Source: Chromera velia
Lineage: Eukaryota > Sar > Chromeraceae
Length of the DNA: 47,500 nucleotides
Direction: 5' to 3'
Assembly: GCA_018398765.1 (NCBI GenBank)
Contig: JAHBMJ010000333.1
Location: 27,501-75,000 of the forward strand
The position numbers were made by a program, and so were the translations under genes. The first letter of the stretch is position 1. The number at the start of each line of letters is the position of its first letter. This document shows, one piece after another, positions 31,724 through 42,825 of this stretch. The notes beneath the pieces were generated by a model that worked only from the letters and a program-made list of their open reading frames with translations, was not told where the DNA came from and made no database searches.

Positions 31724-32112
31724 TGAGTGTGAACATAATGCACAAAATAGCTAAAAGCCAGTGAAAGGATTTCTTATAGACGATACAAAAAAACTAGAAC
31801 AAGAAGGGGAAACTAGGTCTAGATAGGTCTAGACTTACCATGCAGCCTGTGTCAGGGTCAAGATTGCATGCATGCCTCGACGCCTTCTAACGTGTTCATA
31901 AAGGTATATCAAGGGGATCATTAGAAATCATTACAGCTCATAAGTTAAAGCTAATTTAGTCCTGGATCTACCTGGATCAGATGGTACAGAAGCAGTTAAT
32001 TCATTTTCAAAAGTTTTTTTTATTATTTTTTGTATGAGACGCTGAGAGACGTTCTATAACTAGTATTTTCAATAATAACAAACTCGGTATAAAACATAGA
32101 TTAATACATACG
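31724..32112. other. No gene seen; AT-rich downstream of the TraB-like gene
   Basis: AT-rich with a short direct repeat TAGGTCTAGA at 31815-31832. No coding or RNA signal found. Confidence 0.4.
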
Positions 32113-32344
32113 ACCTCCCTGAACCTAACTACCACTTAAAAGTTTAAGCCGTATTTTTAGATTAGCTTGAAAGTCCGCGCCGCAGACGCGGATCATTTAC
32201 GGTATTTTGAAAGCCGAAGCCGCATATCTGAACGGTGTTTTGACCATTTATGCTGCAGGCATGGACGGTCTCTTGAAAAACGATGCCACACATAGAGATC
32301 ATCTTGATTATATTTTTTCAAGTGGCACTTAGGTTCAGGGAGGT
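32113..32344. mobile_element. 232-bp MITE copy 1
   Basis: The left end ACCTCCCTGAACCTAACTAC and the reverse complement of the right end ACCTCCCTGAACCTAAGTGC match over about 30 bases (27 identical by eye, continuing CCACTTAAAA versus CCACTTGAAA). The interior holds spaced TTGAAA/TTTGA motifs with CGCCGCAGACGCGG-type GC blocks. No clear target duplication. Related in ends, length and interior to 46149-46380. Confidence 0.75.
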
Positions 32345-32584
32345 TACACGTACAGCTAGAAACGACCTGCATATAATCGATTGAAAATCTAAAGAACCAA
32401 TATAATATTGTTTAACATTGTTTCTTTATTGTTTTTTTTTTTAAGATGATGATGATCTCGGATTCCCCCCAAAAATCCAAAAAGGTGTAGCTGGTATAGT
32501 CATGCTGGCTAAAGTAGGGTGCATGGGCAGGGTGGGCGAGCCACATGAAAACTACCTGAATGATAGGAGATGTAAATACGTTAG

Positions 32585-32634
32585 GGTGGGCCGAAGGCCC
32601 ACCGAGCCCACCCGGCTTGTAAGCGCCGGGTGGG
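32585..32634. repeat. Two adjacent GC-rich hairpins
   Basis: GGTGGGCC-gaa-GGCCCACC (32585-32603) is followed directly by CCCACCCGGC and GCCGGGTGGG (32607-32616 and 32625-32634, 8-base loop). Both stems are perfect. Related GGGTGGGCG and GAGCCCACCC sequence occurs at 35632-35745. Confidence 0.8.
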
Positions 32635-32639
32635 TGGCA

Positions 32640-33210
32640 CTCAGAGCTGAAACCTAAAGTGATCAGACTAAATATGTAACATCATGATACTACTAAACTC
32701 TATAAGAAATAATTTTAAATTAATCTATAAATCTTATAAAACTGTTTAAACATAAATTTACTATATTTTCATGTATTTTTAATAATACAGTAGAGACTGC
32801 AGATAGTGCAAAGTTAATCAAACAGTCATTCTGTAGTGTAAGCGAGTGTCAGTATATGATAGTTGCAATTATATATCATTGCACGCAGCTTAACAAGAGG
32901 ACTCAAACTTTAATAACCTCCCTCTGAATGACAATGGGCACTTCCCAGAAGAGTTCGAATGCCTCTGCTTCTGTTGGCGGGGGGAGGCAATGATCAATTA
33001 TGAAAGAGTCTGTCATAGTCTACCAAAAGTCCTTTATACGGAAACGCTGCTGACAAGCTAACCAACGATCTCGCCTATAATTGCAAACAACTTTGAGGTA
33101 AACAAAGATACACGTGGCCAGCCTTCAAAAAGGCCAGCCCTCATGCGCAGTGGTGCACACTGCATGCGGCTTTGTGTTGTAGGCCCGCAGGCTGCGGGAC
33201 CCGCGTATTA
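32640..33210. other. No gene seen; AT-rich
   Basis: No recognisable frame. Sequence becomes less AT-rich from 32930 toward the LTR-like repeat. Confidence 0.4.
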
Positions 33211-35613
33211 TGTGAACGTGGTGTAGGCAGTATAAGAGTCTGTCAGTCGGAACGACCATTGTTGTTCCTCTTTTCGGTATCTTACTATCAGACTGATCTT
33301 ATGCGCTGATGCAGCAGAAACGTGACTGCTAATTTGTGTGGCTAAAACATATGCTACGATGCATGCCCTTGCTTCAATCGCGGCCCCGGAAAGACACACA
33401 TACGGGCCGGCTCAATTATAGTCAATGCAGTAAGGCAGTCTGGGGACGCTCGCTTACGGCGTTCGCACCACAACCTACACACACGCTACACATGCCTCCC
33501 CCCCAGAACGATCGTCCCCGATCGTTTCATTCTGTCAACGGCTTTCATTTACCCTCGAGCGCACTTCGTTCATACTTACTCTAAAAGTTACTCATACGTA
33601 AATGAACTCATAATGAACTCGCACCAAAGAGAACGGACACCAATGAATGTACATCGATCCTCGTATCGAAGAAATGAAAAGTCATCCATCTGTGTATAAA
33701 AGTGAAAATCTTTCCACAATGATCATGTCATTCACATGTATACACCTCGTTTGGCATAATTGACATGAAAGTTGTCACAGTGGCCGGCTGTGAGCGGAGT
33801 TATGGTCATACTTGACCTGCACGTGCTTATTCACTTGGTGCATGCACATAACTTCTGGTGGCAACCATGCTAGTCTCTGTAGGGTCAGACATACCAACCC
33901 TGTAGTCTCCCTCTCTCCTCTTCCTGGTGGCAATGTACTATCTGTGTACGCTCATTGCACTTTCAACATGAACGACTGGCACAACTAATCGTCTATACTT
34001 TGAATGCCACTACACAAGAACACTATGAGCTGGTTTTCAGACTGCTGTCTTGTTGGGCCTCTGGTCCCGTCTCTTATCTGTGAATAATCATATTTATAGA
34101 CAAACTGTGCATCTCCATGAGCGCCACTGTCTTGCTCCTTCCCTTTCTATCATGAGTCGACATCCAGAGCGGCCGCCGCGGCCCCTTGCACTAGGCTTTC
34201 GTGGCTTGATTTGTGGAGATCGGCCTGCCAGTGGACGATCCCACTGCCATTGGGAAAGCATCTCGTCTCCTGTTAGATGGGGCTGACGGCAGCACTCCTT
34301 CTTGTATGTCTTCCATTCTGCTGGTCCCATCAACGACACTCTCTCTTCTTCTAATACTTTTGCTTTTCTTCCCACCACAACTGCAAAAGCAAGGCGCCAC
34401 TTCTTGCGTCATGTCTTGGTCAACTTGTTCAATTCCTCATCTGCTTTAGCTCTGTTTGACTACATGAAGAGCACAGACACGTTGACTGCTACTGATTGCT
34501 TCGTGCTCTTAACCTGAGAGAGCAATATTCTCTCTTAAAATACCGTCTCCACCTCCTCTATCTCTTCTTCTGTCATCAGCTCTTGCTTTGAAATTCTGCT
34601 TGGACCACTGGGAGGTATACTGCTCTTTGCGGCAATCTGCTGGGTCTGGGGAGTGGGGATCTCGCATGGGCTCTGCATATCTTTTGTGTCTCCCTGTATA
34701 CGTGTTTCCTCTCGCACAATTCTCTGGGCGACACAACTTTCTCTCCTCAATGGCGAAGCTGTAAGGACCTAGGTAAGGATAGCTCCACTCATTGATGCTC
34801 GCTGCCTTGAAGCTTCTGCCATGCTTCTACCTGCTTCTGCTGTTTCATCACTGCCCGATAGTTTTTTTCGGATTCGATGTCGGACCATGCCCGGTGAGAG
34901 AGATGACAAGCTTGCCTGCATTTCTTCTTCTTGTTCCCTGCAAGTGAAGTTGCCGACTCTTCCTGCATAGTGATCTCTCTCTGCTCGGTGGGCCTGTTGT
35001 GATGAAAGGTGCGTGCAAGTTGGCACACCTCTATGATCACTGCCTCGAAGACTTAGTCCGTACAACTCTTTTTGAATGCTTGATAACGGAGACGCTCTAT
35101 CTTTCCCCCAAGGGCAAACACTTCTTCAGCTCTATCGAAGAATCTTCTCATCTCTATCTACTCAGTTCTACTGCCTGTGTCACAGGGCTCTCTACTAATC
35201 TGTGGCTCCTAACTAGTTGTGAACACCTGCACAACAAGACTACCATATATCATGGGTTCACTCAACTGAACGTGGGCTCAATTAACAAACGACGCCTTTC
35301 TTGTCCCCTGTGTCAGAACAAGGACTCTGCTAGCACCTGTTATATGAATGTGGTCTAGGCAGTATAAGAGTTTATCAGTCGGAACGACCGTTGTTGTTCC
35401 TCTTTTCGATGTTTTGCTATCAGACTGATCTTACGCGCCAATAAAACAGAAACGTGACTGCTGATTCGTGTGGCTGAAACATATGCTACAACGCATACGC
35501 TTGCTTCAATCGCAGCCCTGGAAAGGCACACACGCGGGCTAGCTCAATCACAGTCCATGTAATAAGGCGGGGCGCTTGCTCATACTTGCACCACAACCTA
35601 TACATACGCTATA
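33211..35613 (-). mobile_element. Short LTR-like element with 280/271-bp direct terminal repeats
   Basis: 33211-33490 and 35343-35613 are direct repeats about 80 percent identical by eye. The left copy starts TGTGAACGTGG and ends CGCTACA, giving TG...CA ends; the right copy starts TATGAATGTGG and ends CGCTATA, so both outer dinucleotides have changed by transitions. The 1.85-kb interior has no RT, integrase or protease, so this looks like a non-autonomous or miniature LTR element. Strand is set by the gag-like frame inside. No matching target duplication was found at the outer edges. Confidence 0.6.
34590..35140 (-). pseudogene. Gag-like frame inside the short LTR-like element
   Basis: Minus-strand frame reading IEMRRFFDRAEEVFALGGKI, ERLRYQAFKKSCTD, a TAA, VFEAVIIEVCQLARTFHHNR, SLAGNKKKKCRQACHLSHRA and YRAVMKQQKQVEAWQKLQGS. 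It then has another stop near 34790 and further Arg/Pro-rich sequence. Composition is charged and helical like a gag or small structural protein, but I recognise no family. It starts about 200 bp inside the right repeat, as expected if that is the 5' LTR. Another possible continuation is at 34378-34094. Confidence 0.4.
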
Positions 35614-36650
35614 CCGCGGGCTCAGGCAGGTGGGCGCGGCGCCCGTAGCCCTGGCAGGCCGGGTAGGCATGGTTACGCGGGCCGGGTAGGCACGGTCTAC
35701 TATAAGAGCCCACCCTGATAAACTTAGATGGGTGGGCGCAGCCGACCCGCTCCTTTTTCAGCTTTAGACAGCATGAGTATAGTATTAGTATTGGCCCTAT
35801 TGTGGCGGGCTAATGCACTTATCATAATAATACGGGATGCACCTAACTAGTTGGGTAAGTGCCTCACGGGGGTCCGCTAATTGATGCATACCATCGGGGG
35901 CTTGGGCATGTCTAAGTTGTGTGCTACCATGGGGCAGGGGCCACGGCAGTGAAGTATGCTTTTCGGGACCACACCACACGCACATCGTATACATGTGCAA
36001 CTCCGTGCGAATTATTTGAGGGGCACGCATGCGTAAAGTAGTTCAGGCATATGCGATCGCGGCTCCGTACGAGTTGCTTGAGGGGTACATTTTAGAACTC
36101 GGGCGACGCCAACCATGACAGAGACAGAACCGATCCCCCCCCCCAAAATGAAAAAATGCGTTATGCGAGTGTGTGCGATCTCAGGGCCTCTTGGCTGATT
36201 TCAGCAGAGCTGAGCTATCCCCCGAGGCGAAATGCGCTGCACGATCCGCTGTCGACTAGATCTCCGCGCGCGTTCCAAGTACATGCATACCAGGGCGCCA
36301 TCGCGATCTTCTTTTCTTTTTAACAAAAAAAGAAAACTAAAAGCTTTGCATGGCTGTTTTTGACCATCTTTTACGATCTTCGATGATCGCGACCTACGAT
36401 GTAGCCACCGATAGACACTTTGTCATCTTTGAATTCTAAAAGCCTTCCTTCATCTTCCTGAGCAAAAAGGGAGGATTTGTTGACTCAGGAAAAGTGCTGA
36501 AGTTATCGCACAGTGAGGTTGGTGATGGGGAGCTAGAAGCGGAAGAACAGCTGGTGTCCTCACGAGTGTGACAGATGAGCAACACGTACAATAGCTAGTT
36601 GCCTCTGCTTTCTCACTTATATATTTCCATGCAGCTGCAGTATATGTTGC
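35614..36650. other. No gene seen; repeat block shared with 24127-24320
   Basis: GC-rich GGCCGGGTAGGCA direct repeats lie at 35657-35695. From 35803 blocks match the 24.1-kb repeat, interrupted by about 450 bp of unique sequence. ATTATTTGAGGGGCACG and GTTGCTTGAGGGGTACA form a short duplicated pair at 36009-36090. Confidence 0.5.
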
Positions 36651-36669
36651 TTACATACATCAATCTTTT

Positions 36670-38200
36670 AAAACAAATTGGGAAGCGCCTTTTAAAAAGT
36701 GTTTTGGAGTTTCTTGCCTGTGCATAGACACGATAGAATGGAACGTTTTCGATCGACTCCATGAGACGGATTTCGTTCCGCGACTTCGCGTATCTTTATA
36801 CCCGGACAAATGTTTTGGTAAGTTGGAAAGTAAAAAAGAAGAAGAGGAAAAAAAGAAAGGTCTAGACATAGGCATTTGAAGGCATGAATACTTTCTAAAA
36901 AGCCCAAGTGAAGGAAAGAAGAACGGATGCAAAGATGAAAAGGGCCCCGAATTTTTAAGAATGGTAGTTCACTGAGAAGCCTAGGTGAGGGGCAAGGTAC
37001 ATGAGTAAAAAGTAAGAAGTTGCAAAGGTATAAGGTAGTAAGCAAAGAAAGCGAAGCAAAAGTGATGCTGCAAAATAAAAAAACCAGCGAGAAACTTTGA
37101 CAGGAATGCATAGGATTTTTTCTCTGGTCACTTTTCCAACATGGAGGGTTGCTTGAAGGCGATGCATCACCGTCCACCTCGGCCGTTTCCACCATATTAT
37201 GAATCCTGAAATCTATCATAGATGCATGAGAGGTCAGGTTATGCCTACAGAGAGACAACTTCTCTCAGTAGTAGCACTGCTTTATTGAATTTCTGCTTTC
37301 TCAATCAGATCCTAGATCAGATCTATAGAGAAAAAGTTCCTCCTTCTTGTCGGTCTGTTTCCTTCCTCTCTGCCGCTACGGTGCTGGGGCATGTTTTTGA
37401 GCCCTTTCTCAGTCTGGCATTCAGTTGCTTCACCTTTTTCTCAAATGCAGCTCCAAGAGCAATGGGCGTAAGGCGGTTAAACGCCAATTTGAGACTTCTG
37501 TACATTTTTTAATTCACTGCCGATCGAGAGGTTCATAGACGAGTCTTTTTTCCCTCTCTATCAGAATTCTGATGGTCAGTCCAATGGATGGCACTCATAG
37601 AGAGACGGATGGCATTCATAGTTTTTTTCCTGGCCAGATCCTCCTTTATCACTCGCTATGACTGCAAAGTTTAATAAATACATAGACAGAGAAGGAGAAA
37701 GGCAAACCGACAGAGAAACTGCGGGCAAGAATGCAAAGAGAGTCGAACAGACAGACACGCGGAAATGGGCAAACAGGAATGCAAGTAAACAGATACACAG
37801 AATATAGGCGGGCAGGAAAACGGACAAGAATGTACTCTGAAGCAGAAAAGCAAAGGAGAGTGACAGAATTCTGTAGGCACGCATGCTGTTTACCTGGTTC
37901 ATACATGTGTCCATTGATTTTTCTGCCCTAGTTTTCTACCTCATTGACTCACATTCATCCTTTCGTTCATCCTTGTAGTCCCTTCAACTCCCTGCTTCTT
38001 GCAGATTCGGAAGTTCTTCAAAGGTCCATAGCAAATCTGGAAGGAGTCTCTGCTTCAGATTCGATAACAATTATTTTGATGATTATCAGAGAGCGGCTGC
38101 CCTCTGGGGACGAGAGATGGATGGATAGAACCATCGATGCTATGTGAAGAGAAATAGAGAAGCGAGGCAGAAAAGGAAAAGGAAAAGACCGAGCTGCAGT
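36670..38200 (+). other. Possible plus-strand exons, gene not resolved
   Basis: An open stretch reads GVSCLCIDTIEWNVFDRLHE then TDFVPRLRVSLYPDKCF, ending at a GGTAAGT-like donor (about 36708-36822). A second, 38005-38147, follows TTCTTGCAG and reads SEVLQRSIANLEGVSASDSI to a TGA after DRTIDAM. Both look protein-like, but I see no start codon, no linking exons and no family. A minus-strand alternative, KLAFNRLTPIALGAAFEKKV (37505-37323), conflicts with this model. Confidence 0.25.
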
Positions 38201-38205
38201 TTGCT

Positions 38206-39728
38206 TTAAGGAGAAGGTGACGTCTTCCTCTCATGCAGAGACTGCATGCATCCATCTAAATATTCTGCATTGATGGGACTGTGAGGCTGCAATGGAGAGT
38301 CAACATTTCCTGGCCACAGAGTGCGTGAGAGTTGAGGGCCCAATGAGGGGCCTCCCGGATGGACATGGTCGTCAAGCGGAAGGGTCCACAAGGAGACCGA
38401 GGAAAAGGTTAGCATCTTGGGAAGATTTTCTGTCTGCTCGAGGCCGGTTATGAGAAGAGCCATCTGTCCATCTTCGGTACAGGCGCTTGCGTCGATGCCA
38501 TGCAAAACGAGCATCTCTGCGATGCGGAGCTTTTGCTGGTGGTTAACCCCAAACGCATCCATTCTTGCGGTGTGCAGAGCAACGTGATGCAGAGCTGTAT
38601 ATCCCAGCTCATCTATCATCTGGACATTAGCACCTGCCCCTAAGAGAAGCTTGGCAACATTCGCAGATCCCTACATCGCAGCCCTGTGAAGAACTGTGAA
38701 TCCGTCATCATCGATGGCGTCGACCTCCGCTCCTTAGGACAGAAGAAGTTCTGCTACAAATTTGGAGTCTACAAGCTGGCCGCCGGCTGAAATCACTAAA
38801 TAATGAAGGGGGATCCATTTGTAGGAACCTCTTGTGTTCACGCTAGCCCCTCTGTCTAGGAGTAACTCGGCAGTTGCTCAGAGTCTCTGTTCGTGCATGA
38901 CGGCAATATAGAGAACTGTATCTTGATCCACAGTCATAGCATGGATGACGCACTGTATGAAAGAAGGAGTTGCATAAAAACCCGATTGTCGGAAGATAGG
39001 TGGAGGGGCCACAATTCCAACACATTTTCCGCCTCCACGTTGGCCCCTCTGGAAAGAAAAAATCTTGCAATATCAGGTTGGCCATTTCAGTAAGCTTTAT
39101 AAAGGGCTGTCTGCCCAGAAAATCTCGCTTCTTTGCTCTTCCACTAGATTTCGAGGTCTGTTTTGTTCTTGACCAGCAACTTCACCGCATCCAAATTTCT
39201 AGCTCCGCTTGCCCTCATCAAGGCTGTCTTTCCTTCTACCAAACCATTTAGGTCCGTACCCAAAAACAAGAGAAGGCGGAGATCCTAACTTGCCCTGCTC
39301 TCTATGAAAATATCAAGAGCAGGTTGCAGTATCTTAGCCGTCACTGTATAAAAGGAGTGGATGACTATGCCAATCGCTCCTCGAAACAGGGGGTTTAAAT
39401 CTATCGAGTAATTCCAACTGAGTATTTCATTGTATTCGGCGGCAATGCTTTTTTATGTTGCTTCAAGTGTCTTGCACAATCGATGAAGTACAACAGTCTC
39501 TTGAGGAAGAGGCGTTAAAGCAGAAAGCAAAGAGTGTGCAACGCCGCAACGATTCCTTGACTTTACTTTCGTTAGTACTTTTCTTCTCTCTTGTAGATCA
39601 TATGCGATTCTGAGAAGAAAGTCCTCCAGACTTTGGAGTTCCTCTTCCACAGAATAGGAAATTGTGTCAACCTCCGGACCGTGGTCGCCCATGAAGTAAA
39701 TGTCAGAGAAGAGAAAAGGATGGTGCAA
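38206..39728 (-). pseudogene. Ankyrin-repeat protein pseudogene
   Basis: Starts at ATG 39728 with a unique domain (DIYFMGDHGPEVDTISYSVE to NPLFRGAIGIVIHSF), followed by ankyrin repeats: EGKTALMRASGARNLDAVKL, GQTALYKAY, DIARFFLSRGANVEAENV, AELLLDRGASVNTRG, DGFTVLHRAAM, NVAKLLLGAGANVQ, ELGYTALHHVALHTARMD and IAEMLVLHGIDASACTEDGQ. In-frame stops are at 39453-39455, 39285-39287, 39144-39146 and 39087-39089. After a frameshift between about 38930 and 39080, more stops follow at 38878-38880, 38734-38736 and 38671-38673. Each stop is one transition from CAA, CAG, CGA or TGG. Ankyrin proteins bind other proteins; no partner can be inferred. Confidence 0.8.
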
Positions 39729-40404
39729 TGTAAGTCTGACACGGCCTCAGTCTGTTCTACGTATTAACAACAACTGAATTTTACTGGCACGGTCACACGG
39801 TTAATCGACCCATGCACGTAAAATGGTGTATCAGTTGTATCAGGCTGAACCTTTAATGCATTCATTGTTCTAGAAACTCCCTCGCAATCAATAATGCATC
39901 ACACCATAAATACGCCATAGAAGATGCAATAAAAAGATCGAAAGAAGAAAGCATTTACGGTCCTCGGCAGCATGTCCCGGCCCAACAGGTCCGGATGCGG
40001 GCCCAAAGCCGGTCGCGCGGCACGCCAGGATGCTGTTGTCTACGCTCGCCGGGGTATGGTAGCGAGGGCCCAGGGTTAGCTAGTTCATAATATACTGTTC
40101 ATCCTTATAATGAGTATTAATACGTAAAGGATGATCGAGATTTTTGTTATACATACCGTGTCCCCATAATATATGAGGGGCGGATCTAGCCTACTTTATC
40201 CGAAGGTTCCACTTCTTTCCATTAGTCTCGATTCTAAGAGCAAGCTTATTGATCACTTTCAATGTGCAGCTTATCATAAGAAAGTGACTATAAAGGTGAC
40301 GGGAGTTTCTATGCACCCTAGCCCTAGCCATGCAGGGAAAGACCGCGTTTTAGAGGCACACATCTGGCCTGCAGGCCTGTAAAGGCCCGTATAGCGCCGT
40401 ATAG
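39729..40404. other. No gene seen
   Basis: Mixed composition. A GC-rich patch lies at 39965-40035 and short GTATAG direct repeats lie directly before the repeat terminus at 40405. Confidence 0.4.
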
Positions 40405-40455
40405 AGGCTTGTGCCTTCTTAAATGGACTTTTGCCTTCAAGTCGGACCTCAAACT
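40405..40455 (+). repeat. Lone terminus of the 16-21 kb TIR element family
   Basis: AGGCTTGTGCCTTCTTAAAT, then GGACTTTTGCCTTCAAGTCGGAC, closely matches the 16011 and 21165 termini over about 46 bases. Subterminal AT-rich sequence follows as in the full element. I did not find an opposite end in the remaining 7 kb. A weak CTTGAGGGCATAAATAAAAAG at 46496-46516 is the only candidate. Confidence 0.7.
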
Positions 40456-41548
40456 TAAATTGCCCAAAAAATAAATATTTTTATGCTATGTTTTAATGTA
40501 CCAATAAGGATTAGACAAAAAAAAAATAGAAATTAAGGATATAGACTAAAGATATTAAAAGATGTTAAACAAGTTTCACTGAAATTGATCACTTCTAGAT
40601 AAATGATTTATTAGGCCTGTATAACGCACCCGGTCTCCCTTTGATACCCCTTGACTGTGTTTTCCCGGTATTTCCCGGTATCCCAAGGTACAAAGAGTGC
40701 CTCCACTGCCCTACAGCCCCCGCTTACTTATATCTACTTACTAGAAGATGAGAAAGGAATTTGTTTGTTGCGGCTGTTAATGTAGTAATATATAAGGCAA
40801 TAGATTACAATACGTTACACTTACAAACTTGAACACCCTTTGTCAGTAGATCTTGATAACTCCTAGATATCACTTTTTAACCTTGGTATGTATAGAAATA
40901 TGAAGTTATGATTCTTAATGACTCTCAAACATCACTTTTTGAAAGAAGTTCTTGTTTTTGTAGAGTAAGTCGATCAATAATAGTGTTTATCATCCTATAT
41001 TTAGACTTTAAACACCGTTAATATCAAATACTTGTAATTTTAATTTATTTCTAATAATTTTTAAGTATTTGTAACTCATTATGATCATACGCCAAATTCA
41101 TAGTTTATCAGAAATTTACCTCTAAATATTTAGAATTTTATAAAATTTGAGGTAAATTTAATATATTTAAATCTTAAGTTAAACTTTTCTTTTTTCATTT
41201 TTGAATGAAAAAGTTTATATATAACCATGATGAAAAACAAGAATTAAACATGCATAACAAAAACCTCGATCATCATTAAACTGTAAAAATTTAAACAGGA
41301 TAAAAGTATGTCAAAACAAATCATGGATTCATGATAAGGAATCTCATTGTTAGACCAATGTGAGGGATAGCAAGTGAGAGGGTTACTCAGCATCCCTTGC
41401 AAGGCTTACATCATGTTGCATATCCTAGTGTATGTCTATCTTCCAATCAGTCGATCTACTGTTATATCTACACCAAATCATGTTACTCAGACTCAACTTA
41501 AAATTTAATTTTGAATATCCAGTGAGACTTGCAAACATACCACATCAT
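40456..41548. other. No gene seen; AT-rich
   Basis: AT-rich throughout, consistent with subterminal sequence of the repeat beginning at 40405. No coding content found. Confidence 0.4.
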
Positions 41549-42104
41549 TGGGTTAACTTGAAGGGGTACCTTCATAATAATTATGAAATCTCACTGGTAT
41601 AGTGACTTTGGAAGTCATAATCATTATGGGTGTAACCGTCAGTATCCTATAATCATTATGTCATTATATCATTTATGATAGACATAATCATTATAAACAG
41701 AAGTATTATTATCAATTTTGAATATGTTTAGAACCATTATTTTGATTATCGTTTTATAATGATTAGCATATGAACACGTATTCACATAATCATTACATGA
41801 TAATTCAGATAATGATTATGTTTGGTTTTGTTATGTTTCTTTTTTCTGGAAGCTGCGAACTTGTGCGAAGGTTTACAAGCTGTGCGGGACTTAATGGAGA
41901 CCACTGTGTTACTCATTGTGCGATATCACAATTTATGAAAAGGTTTGAAGCGTCTTCCGAACACAAAGGACCGACAGCCATCGGACAGCCGCCAGAGAAA
42001 ACTTGCTGCAGGCAGGGGGGTTGGGTGTTAGGTGCATGGGGGGAGAGAGAAGCATCTCCCGAACGCAAAGGACCGACAGTAGCCAGAGAGGATAAAAGGA
42101 AAGA

Positions 42105-42825
42105 AGGAATGGAAGAAGGAAACAAAGGAAGGAATGAAAGAAGGAAAGAAAGAAGGAAGGAGGGAAGGAAGGAAGGAAGGAAGGAAGGAAGGGAGGGAGG
42201 GAAGGAAGGAAGGAAGGAAGGAAGGATGGAAGGAAAAAAGGAAGGAAGGAAGGAAGGAAGGAAGAAAAGAAGGAGGGAGGGAAGGAGGGAGGGAAGGAAG
42301 GAAGGAGGGAAGGGGAAGGAGGGAGGGAGGGAGGGAGGGAGGAAGGAAAGAAGGAAAGAAGGCAAGAAGGAAAGAAGGAAAGAAGGAAAGAAGGGAAGGA
42401 AAGAAGGAAGGAAGGAAGGAAGGAAGGAAGGAAAGAAGGAAACAAGGAAAGGAGAAAGGAAGGAAAGAAGGAAGGAAGGAAGGAAGGAAGGAAAGAAGGG
42501 AGGGAAAGAGGGAGGGAGGGAAGGAAAAGGAAGGGAGAAAAAGAGGGAAGGAAGGAGGGAAGGAAGGGAAGGAAGGAAGGAAGGGAAGAAAGGAAGGAAG
42601 GAAGGAAGGAAGGGAAAGAAAGAAGGAAGGAAGGAAGAAAGGAAGGAAACAAGGAAGGAAGGAAGGAAACAAGGAAGGAAAGAAGCAAGGAAGGAAGGAA
42701 ACAAGGAAGGAAGGAAGGAAAGAAGGAAGAAAACAAGGAAGGAAGAGAAGAAAGGAAGGAAGGAAGAGAACGAATGAATGAATGAGGGGAGGAAGGAAGG
42801 AAAAAAGGAAAGGAAGGCAGCAAAG
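42105..42825. repeat. GGAA/GAAG microsatellite, about 720 bp
   Basis: Tandem GGAA/GGGA/AGAA units. Open frames over it on both strands (KEGRKEGRKE or SFLPSFLPSF) are artefacts. Just upstream, AACACAAAGGACCGACAG (41959) and AACGCAAAGGACCGACAG (42061) form a short duplicated segment of about 100-bp period. Confidence 0.95.

Noticed and set aside
1-39728. Reassigned stop codon (for example TGA as Trp) to explain interrupted frames
   Set aside because: TAA, TAG and TGA all interrupt the same elements, often where Gln, Arg or Trp would fit, and frameshifts are present too; decay is simpler.
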